Shown one piece after another: positions 47,309 through 56,080 of a DNA stretch of 64,000 bases (positions are counted from its first letter, which is position 1; every line of letters begins with the position of its first letter). A program made the position numbers and the translations under genes. The stretch lies in the NCBI GenBank assembly GCA_903823025.1, contig CAIJRK010000047.1:1-64000 (forward strand). Reading direction: 5' to 3'. This stretch comes from an uncultured beta proteobacterium. Its GTDB lineage: Bacteria > Pseudomonadota > Gammaproteobacteria > Burkholderiales > Burkholderiaceae_C. The notes under the pieces were generated by a model. The model searched no databases and was not told the origin of the DNA. It was given only the letters and a program-made list of their open reading frames with translations.

Positions 47309-47332
47309 TTTAGCGCGCTACACCGCGCTAAA
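47309..47332. other. Hairpin between ampG and glgB
   Basis: TTTAGCGCG at 47309-47317 pairs perfectly with CGCGCTAAA at 47324-47332 around CTACAC. No T-run follows on either strand. It lies in the 52-base gap between the ampG stop and the glgB start and may slow transcription or protect an RNA end. Confidence 0.45.
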
Positions 47333-47341
47333 AAGGAGTAG

Positions 47342-48667
47342 CTACGGGGTTTTAACGCGCGCCGCCAGCCACACCAGCAATAAGACGGGAACGCCCAGCC
47401 AAGCGGTCGCAACAAAGAAATTTTGATAGCCAAAAGCGTCAACATAGCGTCCTGAATAACCCGCCAGAAATTTGGGGGCCAATAACATCATGGAGCTGAA
47501 TATCGCGTATTGGGTGGCCGAGTAGTTGAGATTTGTCAAGCTTGAAAGGTAGGCAATAAATGCCGCAGAGGCAATGCCGCTGGACAGGTTGTCTGCCGAA
47601 ATCACGAGGATGAGCGCCGTCACATCATGGCCGCGCGTGCTCAACATGGCGAACAATAAATTGCTGCCTGCACTCAAAATAGCGCCCAGCATCAGCACCC
47701 GCATGACCCCAAAGCGCATTGACAGCACGCCGCCTATAAAAGCCCCGACCAACGTCATGATGACGCCATAAATTTTGGTCACCGTGGCGATCTCGTCTTT
47801 GGTGTAGCCCATGTCCACATAAAACGGATTAGCCATGATGCCCATCACCACATCACTGATGCGGTACACGGCAATCAAGGCCAGAATAATCAGCGCCTGT
47901 TGGCCGTAGCGGTGCAAAAAATCGGCAAAAGGCTCAATCAAGGCGCCGCGCAACCAATCTGCCGCGTTTTTGGCCACCGGCATCGGGCGGCGCTGGGGTT
48001 CGGGCGACAGCAGCACCGTCAACATGCCCAGCGACATGGACGCCGCCATCACCAGATAAGCAGCTTGCCAAGCCCCATGCTGGTAGCCTGAGATGCCCGC
48101 GATCTCTGCCCGGGCAGCCACCCACAACACACCGGCACCGGCCCAGATCATCGCCAGCCGGTAGCCGGTTTGGTAGGCCGCAGCGAGCGCGGCTTGTCGT
48201 TCTGTGTTGGCGGACTCAATGCGAAACGCATCAAGGGCAATGTCTTGCGTCGCCGAGCCAAAGGCGACCGCCAGCGCGCCCCAGATTACGGGTTGCAGCG
48301 CCACTTTCGGGTCGTTAAACGACATCGCCACCAAGCCCACCATGACAGCCACTTGCGACAACAACAACCAGCTACGTCGGCGCCCGAGCCAGCGGGTGAG
48401 CAGCGGAATCGGCATCCGGTCCACCAGCGGCGCCCAAACCCATTTGAAGGCATAGGCCAGCCCGACCCAACTCAAATAGCCAATGGTGGTGAGGTCAACG
48501 CCAGCCTCGCGCAGCCAAAAACTTAAAGTGCCCAGCACCAGCAACAACGGCAGCCCGGCTGAAAACCCCAATAGCAACATGCGCCATGTAGAGGGTTCAA
48601 GATAAACCTTGAAAGTTGCAAGCCATGAGGGCTTGATTTGATGAGCGTCGAGTGCAGGGGATGTCAT
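47342..48667 (-). CDS. ampG: AmpG-like muropeptide permease (MFS)
   Basis: A 441-residue MFS transporter with about 12-14 membrane segments resembling AmpG, which imports anhydro-muropeptides for cell-wall recycling. Family marks: LLLGFSAGLPLLLVLGTLSFWLREAGVD near the N-terminus, LSWVGLAYAFKWVWAPLVDR, and GSATQDIALDAFRIES, followed by YQTGYRLAMIWAGAG. Gene function is inferred from these. A TATTAT lies 6 bases before the ATG, so the transcript may have almost no leader, but a -35 box is weak. Divergent from the M48 peptidase. Confidence 0.9.
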   Translation of the reverse strand: MTSPALDAHQIKPSWLATFKVYLEPSTWRMLLLGFSAGLPLLLVLGTLSFWLREAGVDLTTIGYLSWVGLAYAFKWVWAPLVDRMPIPLLTRWLGRRRSWLLLSQVAVMVGLVAMSFNDPKVALQPVIWGALAVAFGSATQDIALDAFRIESANTERQAALAAAYQTGYRLAMIWAGAGVLWVAARAEIAGISGYQHGAWQAAYLVMAASMSLGMLTVLLSPEPQRRPMPVAKNAADWLRGALIEPFADFLHRYGQQALIILALIAVYRISDVVMGIMANPFYVDMGYTKDEIATVTKIYGVIMTLVGAFIGGVLSMRFGVMRVLMLGAILSAGSNLLFAMLSTRGHDVTALILVISADNLSSGIASAAFIAYLSSLTNLNYSATQYAIFSSMMLLAPKFLAGYSGRYVDAFGYQNFFVATAWLGVPVLLLVWLAARVKTP

Positions 48668-48711
48668 GCGGGAATAATACGCGTTGACCCTGACATTTTT
48701 GAGCCTGATTT

Positions 48712-49548
48712 ATGACTACTCCACACCACTGTCCCCTGTGTCTTCAACGTCGTCCTGTACTGCAAGGCATGGCCTTGTTATTGACCCTGCCCGGCATCGT
48801 GCAAGCCCGCGACGGGGTGGATGTCGGCGCCAACTCGGCGTTCAGTAATCTGGTGGCGGCCGACACGGTCGAAAAATCTGCGGCGCTGCAATACACGCAA
48901 ATGCTGCAACAAGCCGCAGAGAAAAACGCACTCGGCGGCAAAGACCATCCCCAAGTGCGCCGCCTGCGCGCCATTGCCAACAAAATTATTCCCTACTCCG
49001 CCAGCTGGAACCCACGCGCCAAAGACTGGCGCTGGGAGGTCAACCTGATTGGCAGCCAGCAAATCAATGCGTTTTGTATGCCCGGCGGCAAAATTGCGTT
49101 CTACAGCGGCATCCTCGAACAACTCAAGCTCACCGACAACGAAGTCGCCACGGTCATGGGTCACGAGGTTGCGCACGCTTTGCGTGAACATGCGCGCGCC
49201 CGTATGGGCAAAAGCGCCGCCACCAGCATGGGCGCCAGTTTGCTGGGTCAGGTTTTTGGTTTTGGTCAGTTAGGCCAAACCGTGACCAACTATGGTGCGC
49301 AATTACTGACCCTGCAATTCAGCCGTAGCGACGAATCCGAAGCCGATCTTGTCGGTATGGAACTCGCCGCTCGCGCCGGATTTGACCCTCGGGCGGGCGT
49401 CACGCTATGGCAAAAAATGGCCGCAGCCAGCCGGGGCGCGCCACCTCAGTGGCTCTCGACCCACCCGTCAGGCGACACCCGCATTAGCGATATTGAACGT
49501 AACTTGCCCAAAGTGACGCCGATTTATGAGCGCGCCCGGCAGGGTTAA
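48712..49548 (+). CDS. Exported M48-family metallopeptidase
   Basis: A 278-residue zinc protease with an N-terminal export signal (about 1-32, VLQGMALLLTLPGIVQA) and the HExxH site MGHEVAHAL (His151, His155), with the third zinc ligand in SRSDESEADLVGME. It is the LoiP/YggG/BepA-like periplasmic kind, involved in outer-membrane protein quality control. Two cysteines lie near the N-terminus but no clear lipobox. Divergent from ampG across 44 bases and convergent with the RTX gene. Confidence 0.92.
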   Translation: MTTPHHCPLCLQRRPVLQGMALLLTLPGIVQARDGVDVGANSAFSNLVAADTVEKSAALQYTQMLQQAAEKNALGGKDHPQVRRLRAIANKIIPYSASWNPRAKDWRWEVNLIGSQQINAFCMPGGKIAFYSGILEQLKLTDNEVATVMGHEVAHALREHARARMGKSAATSMGASLLGQVFGFGQLGQTVTNYGAQLLTLQFSRSDESEADLVGMELAARAGFDPRAGVTLWQKMAAASRGAPPQWLSTHPSGDTRISDIERNLPKVTPIYERARQG

Positions 49549-49566
49549 GGGTTAAATCCAGTTGGA

Positions 49567-50901
49567 TTACAGCAGAACCGCATCTGCGGTCAAAGCGGTC
49601 ACGCCCGTCAGAACAATCTGATACTCAGGTGCCGCATCACTGTTGGTGCTGATGTAGAGACTGCCTTCAGAAAACCACACGACGCCGATCTGATTTCCGC
49701 TAGTGGGCGCTTGGCTCAAAAACATAAAGCTCTGATCTCCCACCAAAATGTCATTGGCATCCATGTCGCGCAAATCAAGTTTGTCACCCTGGGTTTTGTT
49801 GAAATCCAGCACGGTGTCGCTGGTACGGCCCAAGCCCAACTCAGCCAGCGTGTTGAAATCAAAGCGGTCAGCACCCAGGCCACCCGTCAGTTTGTCGGCA
49901 CCGATGCCGCCCACCAGCACATCATTACCCGCCCCGGCGACCAGCGTGTCATTGCCCAGGCCACCTTCGAGCTGGTTGGCAACCGCGCTGCCCGTCACGA
50001 GGTCGTCACCGTCACCGGCAATGACGTTTTCAATGCTGATGAGTTTGTCATTGTTGATCTCTGCACCGCTGGCCCGCCCCGTCGTTAAATTAACAACAAT
50101 CGCTTGCGTAGCGCTGCTGTATTTGACGGTATCGACGCCATTGCCACCGTTATAAACATCATCACCGGCACCATCGCCGCCGACGATCAAGTCGTTGCCG
50201 TTACCGGCCGTCACCGTGTCATTGCCAGCACCGGCGTAGAGATAATCGTCGCCATCGCCGCCGGTCAATGTGTCGTTGCCCAAGCCGCCGTAAAGGTCGT
50301 CATTGCCCCGACTTCCCCACAAGTTGTCATTGCCATCGTTGCTATGGTGGCTAGCCGTATCGGCCACCGTCGCCGATGCGCCAGTCAGGTTGTTGACCAC
50401 GGTTTCAGAAATTTTGGTGAAGAGGCCATCGCTATTGAGATCAGCATAGGTCGAGGTTTCGGTGCGGCCATGTTCAACCTCTGTTTTGACCACTTGCGCG
50501 CCCACCACTGACCAGGTTTCGCCAAACTCAAATGCTTTGAATTGAGTGACGCCATGCTCAACCTTGGCAAGGCCGGTGACAACACCGTCCACGATGGTGA
50601 ACTGATAACCCTTTGAAGAGTCGCCTGACGCCGACGAAGTTCCCTCAACCACTTGGCTCACTTGAGTTTTAGAGGCTTTGCTGAAAATTCCGTTGCCGTC
50701 CACATCAGAATAAACAGTGGTTTCCAGGCGACCATGGTCCAGTTCTGTCTGGGTAACCTGATGAGTCGCCACGTCATAAGACCAGGTTTCTTTGGCGTCC
50801 ATGCGCTCAAGCTTGACACGGCCTTTTTCAACCTCATAGACCGCTGTCACTGCGCCGTTTGCAATGGTGAATTGGTAGCCCTTGCTGTAGTCGTTGCTCA
50901 T
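49567..50901 (-). CDS. RTX (hemolysin-type) calcium-binding protein with duplicated N-terminal module
   Basis: A 444-residue acidic protein without a Sec signal. Residues 6-80 and 96-170 are two copies of one ~75-residue module (both begin SKGYQFTI) and each ends with a calcium-loop-like segment (SDVDGNGIFSK; ADLNSDGLFTK). Residues about 188-345 hold RTX nonapeptide repeats of GGxGxD type (LYGGLGNDTLTGGDGDDYLYAGAGNDTV and a second block LEGGLGNDTLVAGAGNDVLVGG). The C-terminus ends in small hydrophobic residues (VTALTADAVLL), as in type I secretion signals. Likely secreted and folded by calcium outside the cell. No catalytic domain seen; no type I exporter genes nearby. Confidence 0.85.
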   Translation of the reverse strand: MSNDYSKGYQFTIANGAVTAVYEVEKGRVKLERMDAKETWSYDVATHQVTQTELDHGRLETTVYSDVDGNGIFSKASKTQVSQVVEGTSSASGDSSKGYQFTIVDGVVTGLAKVEHGVTQFKAFEFGETWSVVGAQVVKTEVEHGRTETSTYADLNSDGLFTKISETVVNNLTGASATVADTASHHSNDGNDNLWGSRGNDDLYGGLGNDTLTGGDGDDYLYAGAGNDTVTAGNGNDLIVGGDGAGDDVYNGGNGVDTVKYSSATQAIVVNLTTGRASGAEINNDKLISIENVIAGDGDDLVTGSAVANQLEGGLGNDTLVAGAGNDVLVGGIGADKLTGGLGADRFDFNTLAELGLGRTSDTVLDFNKTQGDKLDLRDMDANDILVGDQSFMFLSQAPTSGNQIGVVWFSEGSLYISTNSDAAPEYQIVLTGVTALTADAVLL

Positions 50902-51129
50902 GGAATCATCCTTGGGTTTAAAAATAAAAGCGAGAATAAACAGACAAACTGAAGCGAACCTGAAGAAAATTGAACGCTGAAAAAGGCTGCTTTTTTAGCC
51001 GTTACCGCCCACATTTAGCAGATGGTTTTTAACGACTATGTGGATTAAATAGCGCCAACCTGAATCCAACCTTAAGACGCCATTCAGGTTGATGCCTTAA
51101 AACCTCATCTTTTGATGCTGGAAATTTCT
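50902..51129. other. Divergent intergenic region between the RTX gene and a two-component system
   Basis: 228 bases that should contain promoters for both directions. It contains a perfect 10-bp inverted repeat, CAACCTGAAT at 51056-51065 and ATTCAGGTTG at 51082-51091, plus CCTTAA at 51070 and 51095. No terminator or RNA gene was recognised. Confidence 0.45.
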
Positions 51130-51798
51130 ATGAGAGTTTTATTGGTCGAAGATGACAGGGCTTTAGCCGAGGCGGTGCTCTCGCACCTGCGCGTTCACGG
51201 CTTTGCCGTTGATCACGCCCAGTCACTCGCCAGCGCCCGGGCCGCTCTGCCTGTGGCGCCTTGGGACGTGGTGTTGCTGGATTTGAATCTACCCGATGGC
51301 GAAGGCCTGTCGCTCATACCCGCCATCAGACACCAGTCCAGCAATAGCTCCATCATCGTGTTGACAGCGCGCGACCAGGTTTCAGACCGCATTCGCGGGC
51401 TGGATGCCGGGGCCGATGACTATCTGGTCAAACCCTTTGATCCGGCTGAATTAATGGCCAGACTGCGTGCCGTGGAGCGCCGTAAAAGCAAGGGCGCCAC
51501 CTCTTCGCGGTTGACGATTGGCGCGCTGGTGATTGATATGGCACGCATGGAGGTGGCTAAAAATGAGGAACTCATCTCGCTGACGGCAAAAGAATGGAGT
51601 TTGCTGCGGGTTTTGGCGTCACGCCCAGACCGCATCTACAGCAAAGAGTCGCTGCTTGAGGCCATGTATGACTTTAATGAAGAGGTCAATGTGAACACGC
51701 TGGAAGTCTTTATTCACAACTTGCGCCGAAAACTGGGGTCGGACAGTATTCAGACCTTGCGCGGCATCGGTTACCGCTTGACAGGCGGTGCCGCTTGA
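51130..51798 (+). CDS. OmpR-family response regulator (QseB/PmrA/TctD-like)
   Basis: A 222-residue regulator: receiver with acidic ED at 7-8, Asp51 in VVLLDLNLPDGEG and Lys in YLVKPFDPAEL, and a winged-helix domain with LTAKEWSLLRVLASRPDRIYSKESLLEAMYDFNEEV and NTLEVFIHNLRRKL. The start at 51130 is preferred over ATG at 51115 because GGAAA sits correctly before it and the receiver begins at once. Its TGA overlaps the TTG start of the kinase. Likely controls genes near it, possibly the divergent RTX gene. Confidence 0.93.
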   Translation: MRVLLVEDDRALAEAVLSHLRVHGFAVDHAQSLASARAALPVAPWDVVLLDLNLPDGEGLSLIPAIRHQSSNSSIIVLTARDQVSDRIRGLDAGADDYLVKPFDPAELMARLRAVERRKSKGATSSRLTIGALVIDMARMEVAKNEELISLTAKEWSLLRVLASRPDRIYSKESLLEAMYDFNEEVNVNTLEVFIHNLRRKLGSDSIQTLRGIGYRLTGGAA

Positions 51799-53177
51799 CG
51801 CGCCCGACCAAAAGCCTTTCAACCCGGCTGACCACTTCTTTGCTTTTGTCCATTGGCAGTGTCTGGATTGCGGTGGCCTTGACGGCGGCATGGCACGCCC
51901 GTTCCGAGATCAACGAAGGCCTGGACAACGCGCTGGTGGATGCGGGGCATCGTCTGTTGAATCTGGCTCTGCATGACCTGTCTTTGTCGGTGCCGGACAA
52001 AGCCTTGCGCTTTGCGCCATCAAAAAACAGGGTTCAGGAAGGCGACATTACCTTTGAAGACGACTACCTGATCTATCAGGTTTTAAATTCATCAAAACAG
52101 ATACTGCTACGTTCCCAGGATGCCCCTAGCGAGCCTTTGCCAGCACCGTTATCCAATGGCTTTACCGACCTGCCAGACTGGCGGGTTTACACCTTCAAGC
52201 ACCCCACAGAACCGATCTATATTCAGGTCGCCGACTCGGCGGCGCATCGTGAGCAGGCCTTGATGGAATCAGCGTTGCGCCTCCTGCTGCCGATGTTGGG
52301 CTTACTGCCTTTTATCGGGTTATTAATTCGATGGATCACGCACCGGGAGTTAGTGCCGGTTCAGCAACTCGCCGAACAAATCAGTCAGCGCAACAGTCTG
52401 AATTTAAAGTCCATATCCGGTAAATTTTTACCCGCCGAATTGCAGATCATCTCAGATAGCACCAATCATCTGCTGGCGCGGCTGGGCGATGCGCTGGATA
52501 CAGAAAAAGCTCTGGCCGCCAATGCCGCACATGAACTGCGCACACCCCTGGCCACCACACGCCTGCGCCTGCACACGTTGCTGGACATGAACCTTGATGC
52601 CGCTGCAAAAATTGAAGTCAACAAGGCGATTGAGTCCCTGATTCAACTCAGTTCCCGGGCTGAAAAGTTGTTGCAACTCTCGCGGGCGGAGTCCGGCGCC
52701 TCGCTCAACAGTGAACCGGTCAACCTGGCCGTGCTCACGGCCATCGTCGTGCAGGAATTTTGGGCAAACCCTGACCTTCTAACCAGAATTCATCTGCATA
52801 TTCCATCCGACCACGACGTCATCGCGCTTGGCGACTTTGATGCCTTGGCCATCGTGGTGAGAAACCTGATTGAAAACGCCGTGCGTTATGGCGGCAACGG
52901 TAACATTGAGGTCATCGTAGAACAACCCGCCGTTGTTCGTGTGCGTGATAACGGCCCCGGATTAGCCGACGACAAACTCCTGCTGATTCGTAAAAGACAC
53001 GTCAAAAATACGCAGGATGGCGCAGGTTATGGCCTGGGTATGTCGATCATCAGCACCATCGTAGAGCGTCACGCAGGCGTGTTGACGCTGAACTCGCCCC
53101 CCGCAGGACAGGCAAACGGTTTTGAAGCCGTGATTGAATTACAAGCGCCTCACGCCGACACCGTGGTGAGCGGTTAG
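51795..53177 (+). CDS. Sensor histidine kinase paired with the QseB-like regulator
   Basis: A 460-residue membrane kinase: segments at about 13-33 and 161-180, a periplasmic domain of about 125 residues between them, HAMP-like linker, HisKA with His246 in NAAHELRTPLATTRLR, and an ATPase domain with NLIENAVRYGG, DNGPGLAD and GYGLGMSIISTI. It begins at a TTG that overlaps the regulator stop by 4 bases. QseC/PmrB-like in form. The signal is unknown. Its TAG stop overlaps the stop of the convergent lipoprotein gene. Confidence 0.92.
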   Translation: MTRPTKSLSTRLTTSLLLSIGSVWIAVALTAAWHARSEINEGLDNALVDAGHRLLNLALHDLSLSVPDKALRFAPSKNRVQEGDITFEDDYLIYQVLNSSKQILLRSQDAPSEPLPAPLSNGFTDLPDWRVYTFKHPTEPIYIQVADSAAHREQALMESALRLLLPMLGLLPFIGLLIRWITHRELVPVQQLAEQISQRNSLNLKSISGKFLPAELQIISDSTNHLLARLGDALDTEKALAANAAHELRTPLATTRLRLHTLLDMNLDAAAKIEVNKAIESLIQLSSRAEKLLQLSRAESGASLNSEPVNLAVLTAIVVQEFWANPDLLTRIHLHIPSDHDVIALGDFDALAIVVRNLIENAVRYGGNGNIEVIVEQPAVVRVRDNGPGLADDKLLLIRKRHVKNTQDGAGYGLGMSIISTIVERHAGVLTLNSPPAGQANGFEAVIELQAPHADTVVSG

Positions 53178-53740
53178 GGCGTGGACTCCAGGGGTTCGCT
53201 GGCAATGAGATAACGCTTCACCAAGTCAAAGAAACGTTCATAAAAAGTGGCTGAGTCAATCGTTTTGCTGCTGATCTTTACCAAAGAATCATTGCTTGAC
53301 GTGAAGGGCAAGGAGACCGATCCAATGGCCCCCACGCCCAGACTGGCAGAGTTGTTGCTTTTCTTCAGCGCGTAATGATCTTGCAAAGCTGTGACAAAAC
53401 TCAAACTAACTTTGCCATCTGGCGTCTCAGGCGCGCACACGACCCGAATCTCTATTTGCAAATGCACCTCAAGCTCGGGTTGAAAATTTTTCTGACCAAT
53501 CACCAAGTCATCACGGGTTGTGCTGATGATGTAGCCCTGACTGAGCAAAGCTCGCCGGGCGGCCTCACAGGTTTGCGCCGAGGTCGCATCAAACAAGCGA
53601 GAGTAGGTCGAAGTAGAAGCAAAATCTTCCTGGGGCGGCATGGCCTTGCCCGAGGTCGCGCACGCGCCTAGCAGACCAAGCAGACTTAGGAGTCCTACCC
53701 GGCCAAGCATGGCTTGATAAAAATTCAAAGACAGTTTCAA
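53174..53740 (-). CDS. DUF2242 lipoprotein
   Basis: A 188-residue outer-envelope lipoprotein: signal peptide with lipobox LLGAC (lipidated Cys27), then the DUF2242 stretch YSRLFDATSAQTCEAARRALLSQGY and IISTTRDDLVIGQKNFQPE, and a C-terminal part with SSNDSLVKISSKTI and FYERFFDLV. The function of the family is not known. It is transcribed leftward, with a tail-to-tail 3-base stop overlap with the sensor kinase (53174-53177). Confidence 0.88.
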   Translation of the reverse strand: MKLSLNFYQAMLGRVGLLSLLGLLGACATSGKAMPPQEDFASTSTYSRLFDATSAQTCEAARRALLSQGYIISTTRDDLVIGQKNFQPELEVHLQIEIRVVCAPETPDGKVSLSFVTALQDHYALKKSNNSASLGVGAIGSVSLPFTSSNDSLVKISSKTIDSATFYERFFDLVKRYLIASEPLESTP

Positions 53741-53809
53741 AACAAGAAGCTCCTATTGATTTACCCAGCTGACCTGTCTCATTAACCGTGACAGTTTTTC
53801 TTCCATGAT

Positions 53810-54817
53810 TTAGAGAGCAGTGGTCTGACCTAACGCATGACCGGCCTGCTCATCTGCATGGTAGCTCGAACGCACCATAGCGCCTACAGCGGCGTGCTTG
53901 AAACCCATTTCATAAGCCTTGGTCTCGAACATCTTGAAAGTGTCCGGATGCACGTAGCGCTTGACCGTGAGGTGCGCGTTGCTAGGTGCCAGATATTGAC
54001 CCAAAGTGAGCATTTCAATACCGTGGGCACGCATGTCGCGCATCACATCCAGAATTTCCTCGTCGGTCTCTCCGAGGCCTACCATCAGGCCGCTTTTGGT
54101 AGGCACATCAGGAAATAAAGCCTTGAACTTCTTGAGCAGGTTCAGGCTGAATTGATAGTCACTGCCGGGCCGTGCTTCTTTGTAGAGGCGAGGAATGGTC
54201 TCAAGATTGTGATTCATCACGTCGGGCGGCGCGGCCTTCAAAATTTCTAGCGCCCGGTCATCCCGACCCCGAAAATCAGGCACTAATACTTCAATTTGTG
54301 TGGCTGGCGAGCGCTCACGGATTTTACGAATACAGTCCACAAAATGACCGGCACCACCATCGCGCAAATCGTCGCGGTCAACGCTGGTAATGACCACATA
54401 TTTGAGATTGAGCTGGGCAATGGTTTTGGATAGATTGTCTGGCTCATTCACATCAAGCGGATCGGGGCGACCATGGCCAACATCGCAAAAGGGGCAACGC
54501 CGCGTGCATTTGTCGCCCATGATCATGAAGGTCGCCGTGCCTTTGCCAAAACATTCGCCAATGTTGGGACAAGAAGCTTCTTCGCACACGGTCACCAGCT
54601 TGTTCGCCCGCAACACGTCTTTGATTTCGTAGAAGCGCGTGGTGGGCGAGCCTGCCTTAACGCGAATCCATGCAGGCTTTTTCAGCACTTCACCTTGCAC
54701 TACCTTGATGGGAATACGTGACAACTTGGCGGCTGCTTTTTGTTTGGCCGTGGGGTCGTAATTGTCGCCAGACTGCGCCTCGCGGACGGTCGATGAGAGG
54801 GATTCAGTTGTGTTCAT
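53810..54817 (-). CDS. lipA: Lipoyl synthase
   Basis: A 335-residue radical-SAM enzyme that inserts two sulfurs into protein-bound octanoyl groups. Both iron-sulfur cluster motifs are seen: Cys78, Cys83 and Cys89 (auxiliary cluster, [12 protein letters not shown]) and Cys104, Cys108 and Cys111 (SAM cluster, CTRRCPFC). [13 protein letters not shown] and the C-terminal VRSSYHAD (with the family's RSSY serine) are also present. It is the last of ybeD-lipB-lipA and uses the product of LipB. Confidence 0.98.
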   Translation of the reverse strand: MNTTESLSSTVREAQSGDNYDPTAKQKAAAKLSRIPIKVVQGEVLKKPAWIRVKAGSPTTRFYEIKDVLRANKLVTVCEEASCPNIGECFGKGTATFMIMGDKCTRRCPFCDVGHGRPDPLDVNEPDNLSKTIAQLNLKYVVITSVDRDDLRDGGAGHFVDCIRKIRERSPATQIEVLVPDFRGRDDRALEILKAAPPDVMNHNLETIPRLYKEARPGSDYQFSLNLLKKFKALFPDVPTKSGLMVGLGETDEEILDVMRDMRAHGIEMLTLGQYLAPSNAHLTVKRYVHPDTFKMFETKAYEMGFKHAAVGAMVRSSYHADEQAGHALGQTTAL

Positions 54818-54837
54818 GATGTACTTTTTTTCGCCCT

Positions 54838-54890
54838 GAGCCTGTCAAAGGGCGGGGTAATGCGCTCATGCATTGGGCGTTGACAGGCTC
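54838..54890. repeat. REP-like inverted repeat between lipB and lipA
   Basis: GAGCCTGTCAA at 54838-54848 and its exact reverse complement TTGACAGGCTC at 54880-54890 flank 31 bases in the 87-base gap. The text CCTGAGCCTGTCAAAGG resembles a short intergenic repeat commonly scattered in beta- and gammaproteobacterial genomes. It can form a hairpin in the lipB-lipA message; copy number elsewhere is unknown from this window. Confidence 0.6.
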
Positions 54891-54904
54891 AACCCAAACG
54901 GAAA

Positions 54905-55600
54905 TCAAGGTGCCAGATAACTTGCCAGTTTCTGCCCCAATACGTCCGCCGCTTCTTGCCAGGCGACGCAAACGCCCATTGTAGAAAGATCCACCGTTTG
55001 CAGACCCGCGTAGCCGCAAGGGTTGATACGCGAGAAGGGTTCCAAATCCATCGCGACATTGAGCGCCATGCCGTGATAAGTGCAATGACGGCTCACTTTA
55101 ATACCCAGCGCCGCAATCTTGCCCAAACCAGTAAAGTTTGGTGCCACGGGCGCTGCGTTGAGCGCCCTAGCCGGGCGCTGGGGCAGCAGCGCGTGCGACT
55201 GCGGGTCATCCATGCGCACGTAAATACCCGGCGCGCCGCCTACCCGATGCCCTGTCACGCCAAAATGCAACAAGGTGCGAATCACCGCCTCTTCGAGTCG
55301 GTACACATATTCTTTGACAAAATAACCCGCTCGATTAAGGTCGAGCAAGGGATACGCCACCACTTGACCTGGGCCGTGGTAGGTGACTTGCCCGCCTCGA
55401 TTGGTTTGCACCACGGGAATGTCGGCCCGGTTAAAAATATGTTCTGATTTACCGGCTAGTCCTTGCGTATAAACCGCCGGATGTTCACAAACCCATAACG
55501 CATCCGGGGTATCAGGGGTGCGCGTGGCCGTGAAGTGCTGCATCGCCTCATAGGTGGGCAGGTAATCAACACGACCGATATTTTGGGGCGAAAGAAACAT
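54905..55600 (-). CDS. lipB: Octanoyltransferase
   Basis: A 231-residue enzyme that moves octanoate from acyl carrier protein to lipoyl domains. Marks: [22 protein letters not shown], then [18 protein letters not shown] with catalytic Lys161, and INPCGYAG with catalytic Cys195. It lies 6 bases after ybeD and supplies LipA. Confidence 0.97.
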   Translation of the reverse strand: MFLSPQNIGRVDYLPTYEAMQHFTATRTPDTPDALWVCEHPAVYTQGLAGKSEHIFNRADIPVVQTNRGGQVTYHGPGQVVAYPLLDLNRAGYFVKEYVYRLEEAVIRTLLHFGVTGHRVGGAPGIYVRMDDPQSHALLPQRPARALNAAPVAPNFTGLGKIAALGIKVSRHCTYHGMALNVAMDLEPFSRINPCGYAGLQTVDLSTMGVCVAWQEAADVLGQKLASYLAP

Positions 55601-55606
55601 GACTTT

Positions 55607-55897
55607 TTAAAGCACAACTTTAACCATCGGATGCGTACTTAACGTGCGATAAAGTTCGTCAAGTTGCGCACGACTAGTCGCCGTGATGTGCAAGGTGATA
55701 CCCAAATAGTTGCCCCCTTTGCTCTCGCGCAGTTCAATCGTGGTGGCATCAAACGTCGGGTCGAACTGATGGGCGATAGAGGTGATGGCATGAACGATGC
55801 CGTCCACTTTTACCCCCATGACTTTGATAGGAAAAAGAGACGGATACACAATAAGTGATTCGTTATGCGGGATGTCGGGGTTAGAAGGAATAGACAC
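55607..55897 (-). CDS. ybeD: DUF493/YbeD family protein
   Basis: A 96-residue cytoplasmic protein with the ACT-like DUF493 fold pattern: YPSLFPIKVMGVKVDGIVHAI, then GGNYLGITLHITATSRAQLDELYRTLSTHP. It is regularly coded just before lipB, but its function is not firmly known; a role linked to lipoylation is inferred from position. First gene of the ybeD-lipB-lipA group and divergent from the atp operon. Confidence 0.92.
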   Translation of the reverse strand: MSIPSNPDIPHNESLIVYPSLFPIKVMGVKVDGIVHAITSIAHQFDPTFDATTIELRESKGGNYLGITLHITATSRAQLDELYRTLSTHPMVKVVL

Positions 55898-56080
55898 AGA
55901 TGCTCAATATAGTGAGGAGAAAAGGCAGACCCTGATTCTTGACGCCAAACCAAGGAACTTGTATATCAATTATCGTCGGACGCGACTAAAACACACGGGT
56001 TTCTACGTATAATAAAAAGCTTTGCAGCCTTCGCTGCTTGTAACTAGCGTGTAACCTGCGTGTAATTTGAGCTATCAATA
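55898..56080 (+). promoter_or_regulatory. Promoter region of the atp operon
   Basis: Upstream of atpI a perfect -10 box TATAAT lies at 56008-56013, but the matching -35 is poor. A second candidate is TTGACG at about 55939 with TATCAA 19 bases on. A small GCAGC/GCTGC hairpin follows at 56024-56037, and GCGTGTAA is repeated at 56047-56054 and 56058-56065 (11-bp period) just before the gene. Confidence 0.5.

Noticed and set aside
47309-47332. Hairpin after ampG as an intrinsic terminator
   Set aside because: The stem is perfect but no T-run follows on the minus strand, so termination is not supported; kept only as a hairpin.
49900-50330. Short tandem repeats that might be mistaken for a CRISPR array
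   Set aside because: The repeats are 27-base coding units of RTX nonapeptides in one frame, not separated by unique spacers of equal length.
51070-51100. CCTTAA pair before the QseB-like regulator as a PmrA/QseB box
   Set aside because: Those boxes need half-sites about 11 bp apart; here the spacing is 25 bp.
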